The notes under the pieces were generated by a model. The model made no database searches, was not told where the DNA came from, and worked only from the letters and a program-made list of their open reading frames with translations. Source: Ulvibacter algarum (GTDB lineage: Bacteria > Bacteroidota > Bacteroidia > Flavobacteriales > Flavobacteriaceae). Taken from it: 64,000 nt of DNA. Shown one piece after another: positions 57,793 through 64,000 of the stretch. The position numbers were made by a program, and so were the translations under genes. Positions within the stretch are counted from its first letter, which is position 1. Every line of letters starts with the position of its first letter. Where the stretch lies: positions 362,887 through 426,886 of the forward strand of contig CANLBJ010000003.1 of the NCBI GenBank assembly GCA_947488905.1. Direction: 5' to 3'.

Positions 57793-59760
57793 TTATTTCT
57801 GCACTACGATAAACTCTGATCTTCTATTTTGCTCGTGTTCTTCATCTTGGCATTTAACACCATTGCTACAATTATTTAATAATTGTGTTTCACCATAACC
57901 ATTACCTGTTACTCTTGATCTAGAAATACCTCCTGTATTAATTATATAATCTATTGTAGATGTATTTCTTCTTTGAGATAGAGAGAGATTATAAGCATCA
58001 CTCCCTCTCGCATCTGTATGAGAACGTACATCAATCTTAACAGTAGGATATTTGTTCATATACTTAATTACTTTTTTAAGCTCGTAAGCGGCGTCTGTAC
58101 GTATAAAACTTTTATCGTAGTCAAAATTAATGTTTTCAATGTTAAGCAACTCAGACAAGTCTTCACCAATTGAAATAGTTGGCCCTACTATTTTTTGTGC
58201 TAAATTCATATCAACATTTAAAGCTAAGTCTAATTCTGCGGTGCTTTTAAAACGTTCTTCGGCTATAGAGTACCCTTCTTTACTAGCTCTTGCTGTATAC
58301 CATTTTTCACATTGTATATTTCCTAAATCAAAACCGCCATTAGTATCAGATAGTTCTTCAACTAAAATCTTATTATCAGCGTCCATTAAGATCACCTTAG
58401 CTCCTGCTAAAACGATACCCGTGTTTTTATCTTTAACTACACCAGACACTGTCTGTACGCATTCTTTGATTATTACTGGCACTTGTTTAAATCTATAAAT
58501 ATCATCAAACCCTTTTCCTCCTTCTCGATTTGAAGAAAAATAACCATTCTCTAAATTAGGTGCTAGGATTAAACCAAAATCATCTTTAGGTCCGTTAATA
58601 GGTTTCCCTAGATTATACACATCACTAAACTCTAATTCTTCAAGTATACTGGTTACATAAACATCTAAACCTCCTAGCCCATCTCTAGAATCAGATGAAA
58701 AGTACAACTTGTTATCAGCGCTAACAAAAGGAAATGTATCACGCCCTTCTGTATTAATTTTTTCTCCTAAATTAACAATCTCACCAAAACCATCTTCTAG
58801 TATACTAACTTTATACAAGTCACTATTACCAAAACCGCCTGGCATATCACTTGCAAAATAGAGTGTTTTCTCATCAACACTAAGTGCTGGATGAGCTACA
58901 GAGTATTGATTACTATTAAAAGGCACTTCTTTTATTTTCCATTTGTCCTTTTTGTTTTTTTCTGCACGGTAAAGTTTTAATCTGTTTGTTCCAGACTTGT
59001 CAGATTTATAATCGTTTTTAGAGTAGTTATTTCTTGTAAAATAAACCACATTTTCTAATGTACTATACACCATTGTAGACTCATGATATTCTGTGTTTAT
59101 TCCACCTTTAATCTTTTGGGGTGTCACTTGATCATTTAATGTGTCTTGATTGACACTATACATATCAAGAAATGGTTGATTGTTCCAAGAATGAACCTTC
59201 TCTACCTTTTTACCGTTTGTTCTATTTGATGCAAATACTAATTCGTTATTCCAGAAGGCAGGTGCAAAATCTGATAATGCAGAATTAAAACTTACGTTGG
59301 CTATAGTATACTTGCCTGAGTTCTGTCTAATCTCTTCTCTATAATCTCTTTGATTTTTTTCACTATTCAAGTCTTCTCCACTAGCAATTTTATATTCTTT
59401 CATTATTAAATCTGCTGCATCATATTGCTCGTCACTTTTTAGAGATTGCGCATATCTGTACAAATATATAGTTGAAACCTCTGGATTAAACGTTTCATAA
59501 TTATATAACTCTTTGTACCAAACAGAAGCATTTACATAATCTGCAGTAAAATAATAAGAATCACCCAATCCTTTTAAAAGATCTTCACTTCTAAAGCCTG
59601 AATCTGCTAGTTTTAAATATTCTTTTTGAGCATCAATAAAAGAATAATCAGCAAACTCTTGGTTGGCTTTGTTTTCATCTTTTTTGTTTTTTTTAGTTTG
59701 TGCAAAACTTAATGATGAAATCAATAAAAGTGGTATTATAAGACTTAAAACATTTTTCAT
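57793..59760 (-). CDS. PorE-like OmpA-family protein 2
   Basis: A 655-residue exported protein. The signal peptide is MKNVLSLIIPLLLISSLSFAQ. In order: TPR-like helices (about 30-130), a PD40/WD40-like propeller (about 150-440, with FASNRTNGKKVEKV and LYFASDMPGGFGNSDLY), a CarboxypepD_reg-like domain (about 445-530), and an OmpA domain (about 545-655) with the peptidoglycan-binding SHTDARGSDAYNLSLSQRR. The architecture is that of PorE, which anchors the type IX secretion system to peptidoglycan. It follows a close paralogue; a terminator lies between them. Confidence 0.88.
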   Translation of the reverse strand: MKNVLSLIIPLLLISSLSFAQTKKNKKDENKANQEFADYSFIDAQKEYLKLADSGFRSEDLLKGLGDSYYFTADYVNASVWYKELYNYETFNPEVSTIYLYRYAQSLKSDEQYDAADLIMKEYKIASGEDLNSEKNQRDYREEIRQNSGKYTIANVSFNSALSDFAPAFWNNELVFASNRTNGKKVEKVHSWNNQPFLDMYSVNQDTLNDQVTPQKIKGGINTEYHESTMVYSTLENVVYFTRNNYSKNDYKSDKSGTNRLKLYRAEKNKKDKWKIKEVPFNSNQYSVAHPALSVDEKTLYFASDMPGGFGNSDLYKVSILEDGFGEIVNLGEKINTEGRDTFPFVSADNKLYFSSDSRDGLGGLDVYVTSILEELEFSDVYNLGKPINGPKDDFGLILAPNLENGYFSSNREGGKGFDDIYRFKQVPVIIKECVQTVSGVVKDKNTGIVLAGAKVILMDADNKILVEELSDTNGGFDLGNIQCEKWYTARASKEGYSIAEERFKSTAELDLALNVDMNLAQKIVGPTISIGEDLSELLNIENINFDYDKSFIRTDAAYELKKVIKYMNKYPTVKIDVRSHTDARGSDAYNLSLSQRRNTSTIDYIINTGGISRSRVTGNGYGETQLLNNCSNGVKCQDEEHEQNRRSEFIVVQK

Positions 59761-59784
59761 TTGTATAAATTTTATAGTTAAAAA

Positions 59785-59832
59785 AAAACATAAAAAAAGG
59801 AGACTACATTGTGTCTCCTTTTTTTATGTTTT
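59785..59832 (-). terminator. Terminator between the two PorE-like genes
   Basis: AAAACATAAAAAAAGGAGAC (59785-59804) and GTCTCCTTTTTTTATGTTTT (59813-59832) are perfect 20-base arms with an eight-base loop. Confidence 0.9.
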
Positions 59833-59844
59833 AAACAAAATTCA

Positions 59845-61788
59845 TTATTCTACAATAATAAATTCTGAACGTCTATTAAGTTGGTGTAAACCTTCATCAC
59901 ACTTAACACCATCAGAACAGTGGTTTGTAAGTTGTGTTTCACCATAACCTCTACCTGTAAGTCGAGATCTAGAGATTCCCCCTCTTACAACAATATACTC
60001 TATAGTATTTGTGTTTCTTCGAGAAGAAAGATCTGCATTGTATGCGTGAGAATTTCTACTATCAGTGTGAGAACGAACGTCAATTTTAACAGTAGGATAT
60101 CTCTTCATAAAAGCAATTACTTTTTGTAATTCAATTTGAGCATCAGGTCTAATAAAATCTTTATCTAAATCAAAATAGATAGGTAGTAAATCAAGAATGA
60201 AATTTAAATCATCCCCTATCTTAGGAGCATCTAAAGACTCTAACTGTAATGAAAGATCTAATTCTAGTTCTAATTCTGCAGTTGTTGTAAAGCACTTCTC
60301 ATCAAAACCGTAATTAATTTTTGAACCTCTTACACAATATGCTGTACTACATTCTAATGGAAAAGAAAAAGTACCATCATCTCCAGCAATTACTTGATCT
60401 AAAACCTTATTTGAAGGATCCATAAGTAATACTTTAGCATTTGGTATTATTGCTTTAGTGTTCTTATCTATAACGACACCTGTAACCATTTGTGAACAAG
60501 AACTAATAATCTCAACTCCTTCTACTTTTTTAAATGCATAGATATCATCGTCTCCCATTCCGCCATCTCTATTAGAAGCAAAATAACCCATACCGCTAGT
60601 ATCATTAACAATAAAAGTGAAATCATCTTTATTACTATTCACTGGCTTTCCTATATTAAACACTTCTCCATTTTCTGTGTTTAATTCAGTTACAAAAATA
60701 TCTAAACCACCTAAACCAGGATGACCATCTGAAGCAAAGTATAATTTGTTTTCTTCACTAATAAACGGAAATGTCTCTCTAAACTCAGTATTTATTTTAT
60801 CTCCTAATGATACAGGTGTACCGTAACCATCTCCATCTAATGAAACTTTATATAAATCTGACATCCCTTTTCCACCTGGCATATCACTTGCAAAATAAAG
60901 TGTTTTCTCATCTTTACTCAAAGCCGGGTGTGCTACAGAATACTCATCACTATTAAAAGGCACTTCTGTTACTTCCCACTCTCCATCTTCAGTAAATACA
61001 CCACGATATAATTTTAACTTATTTGTACCATCGGCATCTTCTCTGTATTTTTTGTCAGTGTAGTTATTTCTTGTAAAATACATAGTTTGACCATTCTTTG
61101 TGAACACTGCTGTAGACTCATGAAATTTAGTGTTAATTCTAGAATTTAATTTCTTAGCACTTTCACTTCCTGCATCATCTGAAGGAATTTGATAAATATC
61201 TAAAAAAGGCTGGTCATTCCATTCGTGAATTCTCTTTGCAGTAGCCTTACCATTTAATCTGTTTGAAGCAAATACTAACCTTCCCGTATAAAATGCAGGT
61301 GCAAAATCTGACAACTTAGAGTTGAAAGAAACTGGCTTCAATTCAAACCTTCCAGATTGTGCTTCAATTTCGTTTAAATAATTACGTTCATTCACAAATA
61401 ATGAAGCACGGCTATCTGCGCCGCTAGATTGATTAAACTTCTCCATTATCTTGTCTGAAGCTTTATACTGCCCACTACTTTTAAGCGACTGTGCGTATCT
61501 ATACATATAATCAGGCCTAGGCGTATCTGTAAATTCATAAAGAGAACCGTACCATTTAGAAGCATTTACATAGTCTGCAGTAAAGTAATAAGAATCACCT
61601 AGACGCATTAAAAGTTCTTCAGACATAAAACCATCCTCAGCTACTTTTAAATATGCATCACGAGCATCAACATAAGCAAAATTATCAAAATCTTCATTTG
61701 CCTTGTCAAGCTTCTTTTTTTGCGCTGTACCTACAGAAAAGGTCAACATAAGACCAATTAAGCACGTTAATTTTAATATATATTTCAT
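59845..61788 (-). CDS. PorE-like OmpA-family protein 1
   Basis: A 647-residue exported protein with a signal peptide ([23 protein letters not shown]) and the same order of domains as its neighbour: TPR-like helices, PD40 propeller (FASDMPGGKGMSDLYKV and GLGGLDIFVTELN), a CarboxypepD_reg-like domain (GVVIDKNTKAIIPNAKV) and an OmpA domain with SHTDSRNSHAYNADLSSRR and GRGYGETQLTN. It follows PorP/SprF after 35 bp, so these two are surely one unit. The role is probably the same as PorE, or it may serve this particular cargo. Confidence 0.88.
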   Translation of the reverse strand: MKYILKLTCLIGLMLTFSVGTAQKKKLDKANEDFDNFAYVDARDAYLKVAEDGFMSEELLMRLGDSYYFTADYVNASKWYGSLYEFTDTPRPDYMYRYAQSLKSSGQYKASDKIMEKFNQSSGADSRASLFVNERNYLNEIEAQSGRFELKPVSFNSKLSDFAPAFYTGRLVFASNRLNGKATAKRIHEWNDQPFLDIYQIPSDDAGSESAKKLNSRINTKFHESTAVFTKNGQTMYFTRNNYTDKKYREDADGTNKLKLYRGVFTEDGEWEVTEVPFNSDEYSVAHPALSKDEKTLYFASDMPGGKGMSDLYKVSLDGDGYGTPVSLGDKINTEFRETFPFISEENKLYFASDGHPGLGGLDIFVTELNTENGEVFNIGKPVNSNKDDFTFIVNDTSGMGYFASNRDGGMGDDDIYAFKKVEGVEIISSCSQMVTGVVIDKNTKAIIPNAKVLLMDPSNKVLDQVIAGDDGTFSFPLECSTAYCVRGSKINYGFDEKCFTTTAELELELDLSLQLESLDAPKIGDDLNFILDLLPIYFDLDKDFIRPDAQIELQKVIAFMKRYPTVKIDVRSHTDSRNSHAYNADLSSRRNTNTIEYIVVRGGISRSRLTGRGYGETQLTNHCSDGVKCDEGLHQLNRRSEFIIVE

Positions 61789-61823
61789 AATCTAAATACG
61801 TTTTAAAAAGGTTGGTTTGACTT

Positions 61824-62762
61824 TTAAAAGAATCTTGGTGAGATTAAACGCTCATTACGTTTGAATAATTCATAACGTAAAAAGAATTCAAAAGAACCAT
61901 CATTATATTGTTGCAACTCTGTTGTTTCTCTATCATAAGCAAAACCTAACATCAATTGATCAGAAATTTGGAATCCTACCATCGCACTTAAAGCTGCACT
62001 CCACCTATAAGCTAAACCTAATGTTAGTTTTTCTTTGACTAACATATTTGCAGAAAGATCAACTTGTAATGGTGCTCCATCAACAGCTTTCACAAGACCT
62101 GCAGGCTTAAATTTTAAATCACTTCCTAACGGAAAAGTATAACCTGTCATTAAATAATAATTCACTCTTTCTTTTGCTGTAGAGCTATTTGAATTTAAAG
62201 ACTCATCAAAATGTTCTGTCTCCAAAATATTTGGTGCGCTTAATCCAAGATAAAACTTATCAGTATAGTAATAAGCACCTATACCAAATTGTGGAGAAAA
62301 CTTGTTATCAACATTAAATTGAGCATCAGCATCACCTGGATTAAATTCTCCAGTATTAGCTAAAGCACTATCAATATTTAATAAATGTGCTCCTGCTTTT
62401 AAACCAAGTGCAAGTTGTCCTGTTTCTGAAACATTAAATGAATAACTAAAATCACCATCAATGTAAGTTTCTTCTGATATAAAGATCTCATCTCTAGTGA
62501 TATTTAATCCTAGTCCAACTCTTTCACCTACTGGTGAATGTAAAGACAAAGTACCTGTTTGCGGTGCGCCATCTAGACCTACCCATTGTGTTCTATATAG
62601 TCCCACAATACTAAGTACATCTCTTGACCCTGCATAGGCAGGATTAATACTCAATGTATTATACATATACTGAGTATACTGAGCATCTTGTTGTGCATAT
62701 GACTCGTTACAGAACAGTCCTATTACAGACAGTGCCAAAAGTAAAATTGCTGTTTTTTTCAT
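61824..62762 (-). CDS. PorP/SprF family type IX secretion protein
   Basis: A 312-residue outer membrane barrel. The signal peptide (MKKTAILLLALSVIGLFCNESYAQ) is followed by QYTQYMYNTLSINPAYAGSRD, which is diagnostic for the family, and by GVGLNITRDEIF-type and LKAGAHLLNIDS strands. SprF proteins sit beside cargo genes with type-B C-terminal domains and are needed to secrete or display that cargo. It lies 59 bp downstream of such a cargo gene, with a hairpin in the gap. Confidence 0.94.
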   Translation of the reverse strand: MKKTAILLLALSVIGLFCNESYAQQDAQYTQYMYNTLSINPAYAGSRDVLSIVGLYRTQWVGLDGAPQTGTLSLHSPVGERVGLGLNITRDEIFISEETYIDGDFSYSFNVSETGQLALGLKAGAHLLNIDSALANTGEFNPGDADAQFNVDNKFSPQFGIGAYYYTDKFYLGLSAPNILETEHFDESLNSNSSTAKERVNYYLMTGYTFPLGSDLKFKPAGLVKAVDGAPLQVDLSANMLVKEKLTLGLAYRWSAALSAMVGFQISDQLMLGFAYDRETTELQQYNDGSFEFFLRYELFKRNERLISPRFF

Positions 62763-62781
62763 ACCTCTTTGGTTTAATATA

Positions 62782-62810
62782 CTCTCTTGCGACTATTTGC
62801 CACAAGAGAG
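62782..62810. other. Hairpin between the cargo gene and the SprF gene
   Basis: CTCTCTTG (62782-62789) and CAAGAGAG (62803-62810) are perfect arms around a 13-base loop. The minus strand shows no T-run after it, so it is probably not a full terminator; it may set the ratio of cargo to SprF. Confidence 0.55.
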
Positions 62811-62821
62811 GTTTTACTTAA

Positions 62822-64000
62822 TTATCTTCTATTAATATATAATGGACCTGCTAATTCTTTTACTTGACCGTCATTATTAACGTAAGTAACTACATAGTAA
62901 TAAGTTCCTACAGGTAGCTTGTCACCTCTAGATATTGTTACTCTTCCATCAGAAATTCCTCTAAAGAATTTCGTGTCATCTGTAGCATAACCATCAACAT
63001 CATATACTTTAACACCCCAACGGTTGTAAATACGAACTGTATTGTTAGGATATTGACTAATCCCTCTTATTACAAATACATCATTTAAACCATCACCATT
63101 TGGTGTCATAATATCAAAGATCTCTAGACCATCTACTGCATCAACATCACCATTATTACATTCATTGTAATCTGGTATGCCATTTCCATTATCATCACCT
63201 AGTTCTTCACCGTTAGGTATATCATCACAATCACAGTTAGAAGCTAACCAAGCATCTGTAAATGAATCTACATCTTGACTTGTTACTTCAAAACTACAAC
63301 CATCTGTTGGGTCTGTACCATCTTCTATCTCAACACCATTAGCAACACCATCACCGTCACAGTCTTCAGCTAACCATCCTTCGCTTGGATCAACAGTTTG
63401 ACTTGATACATCCACATCACAAGGGTCTAATAAATCAGTTCCATCTGCAATCTCATCACCATTAGTAACACCATCACCATCACAGTCAAGCGCTAACCAC
63501 TCTTCTGTAGGATCAACTGTCTGGCTAGAGACAACTAAATCGCAAGGGTCAAGTGGATCTGTTCCATCTAAAACTTCATCACCATTAGTAACACCATCAC
63601 CATCACAATCAGCCATCATCCAATCACCACTTGTTGTTACTGTTTGCCCTTCTGCAATATAATCACAAGGATCTAGTGGATCTGTTCCGTCAAGAATTTC
63701 ATCACCATTAACAACACCATCGCCATCACAATCTAAAGCTTCCCATACTGGAGTCTGAGGTACCGTAGCATTCTCAAGCATAAACTCACAAGGATCTATT
63801 GGACTCGTACCATCTATAACTTCATCACCATTTGTTACACCATCACCGTCACAGTCATCATCTAGCCAATCTTGACTTGGAGAAACTGTCTGACTAGTAA
63901 CATCAAAATCACAAGGATCAAGAGGGTCAGTTCCGTCAGCTAATTCATCTTGATTAGTAACACCGTCACCATCACAATCTGCTGTCATCCAATCACCACT
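62822..64000 (-). CDS. Type IX secretion cargo: TSP3-like repeats with a gliding-motility C-terminal domain (partial)
   Basis: The reading frame is open to the right edge, so the N-terminus is missing; 392 residues are seen. Six 41-residue units start with DCDGDGVTNGDE-type calcium-binding loops (TSP type 3-like), each with a conserved Cys in DPCD or DPCE, followed by a degenerate seventh unit (CDCDDIPNGEELGDDNGNG). The last ~95 residues are a gliding-motility type-B C-terminal domain (MTPNGDGLNDVFVIRGI, VRIYNRWGVKVYDV, LPVGTYYYVVTY, GPLYINRR), the signal for type IX secretion. It is probably a long surface adhesin. Confidence 0.92.
   Translation of the reverse strand, partial: SGDWMTADCDGDGVTNQDELADGTDPLDPCDFDVTSQTVSPSQDWLDDDCDGDGVTNGDEVIDGTSPIDPCEFMLENATVPQTPVWEALDCDGDGVVNGDEILDGTDPLDPCDYIAEGQTVTTSGDWMMADCDGDGVTNGDEVLDGTDPLDPCDLVVSSQTVDPTEEWLALDCDGDGVTNGDEIADGTDLLDPCDVDVSSQTVDPSEGWLAEDCDGDGVANGVEIEDGTDPTDGCSFEVTSQDVDSFTDAWLASNCDCDDIPNGEELGDDNGNGIPDYNECNNGDVDAVDGLEIFDIMTPNGDGLNDVFVIRGISQYPNNTVRIYNRWGVKVYDVDGYATDDTKFFRGISDGRVTISRGDKLPVGTYYYVVTYVNNDGQVKELAGPLYINRR

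Noticed and set aside
63250..64000. Regular 123-bp repeats that could suggest a CRISPR array or satellite
   Set aside because: They are in-frame and encode 41-residue calcium-binding units of a secreted protein; the units diverge at synonymous and non-synonymous sites and there are no spacers.
1..64000. tRNA, rRNA, riboswitches, prophage or complete insertion sequences
   Set aside because: Gaps were read for cloverleaf-like arms, conserved rRNA segments and transposase frames; none was convincing. A covariance-model scan would settle small RNAs and tRNAs.

Overview
The window is AT-rich bacterial DNA from a member of the Bacteroidota, almost certainly a marine-type Flavobacteriaceae. The evidence is GLPGLI-family proteins, a PorP/SprF protein with a gliding-motility type C-terminal domain cargo (type IX secretion), CarboxypepD_reg/TonB-type outer membrane proteins, 2TM and DUF4230 proteins, a thyA/folA neighbourhood, and promoters of the Bacteroidota type (TAnnTTTG at -7, TTTG near -33). 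Genus cannot be fixed from the sequence alone; the gene set recalls Dokdonia-like genomes. No rRNA, tRNA, CRISPR array or complete insertion sequence was seen.

Region 1 (1-9010, all minus strand): an aerobic phenylacetate degradation operon, read right to left: TetR regulator (paaR-like), paaE, paaA, paaB, paaC, paaD, paaG, paaH, a four-helix-bundle (23S-IVS type) gene, paaI, paaJ and the start of paaZ, cut by the window edge. PaaABCE epoxidises phenylacetyl-CoA, PaaG isomerises it, PaaZ opens the ring, and PaaH/PaaJ finish the beta-oxidation. A palindrome in the paaE promoter looks like the TetR operator. The operon's gaps hold repeats: three copies of a REP-like element, GAAATC-type tracts, and imperfect inverted repeats around the four-helix-bundle gene.

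Region 2 (9038-24018): proC, an aromatic amino acid hydroxylase that may feed aromatic metabolism, a SnoaL-like protein, a rhodanese, a four-gene operon ending in a NarL-type two-component system, DUF4230, an outer membrane receptor with two GLPGLI proteins, an outer membrane barrel, a deoxynucleoside kinase and two lipocalin-like lipoproteins.

Region 3 (24209-39843): polyphosphate kinase, App1-type phosphatase, membrane pyrophosphatase and soluble pyrophosphatase (phosphoanhydride metabolism), a DUF5686 outer membrane protein, pdhB, etfB-etfA, a bifunctional nuclease, a CNT nucleoside transporter and thyA.

Region 4 (39854-46236): a TonB_C-domain protein, then an ergothioneine block (egtB, egtD, DUF427 protein, and a convergent class V aminotransferase that may be the C-S lyase), then a 2TM protein, folA, fabD and a small conserved protein.

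Region 5 (46447-57649): a DbpA-like helicase with a DEYD motif, rlmF, galE and a DegT aminotransferase, waaA, DUF2461, small lipoproteins, and a LexA-like self-cleaving regulator divergent from a radical-SAM/TIGR03915 DNA-repair pair.

Region 6 (57793-64000, minus): a type IX secretion/gliding module consisting of a cargo with TSP3-like calcium-binding repeats and a type-B C-terminal domain (partial), SprF/PorP, and two tandem PorE-like OmpA proteins.

Beyond the genes, the decamer ATTTCCGAAG occurs 18 times on the two strands, in several reading frames and in intergenic DNA, which base composition does not explain.
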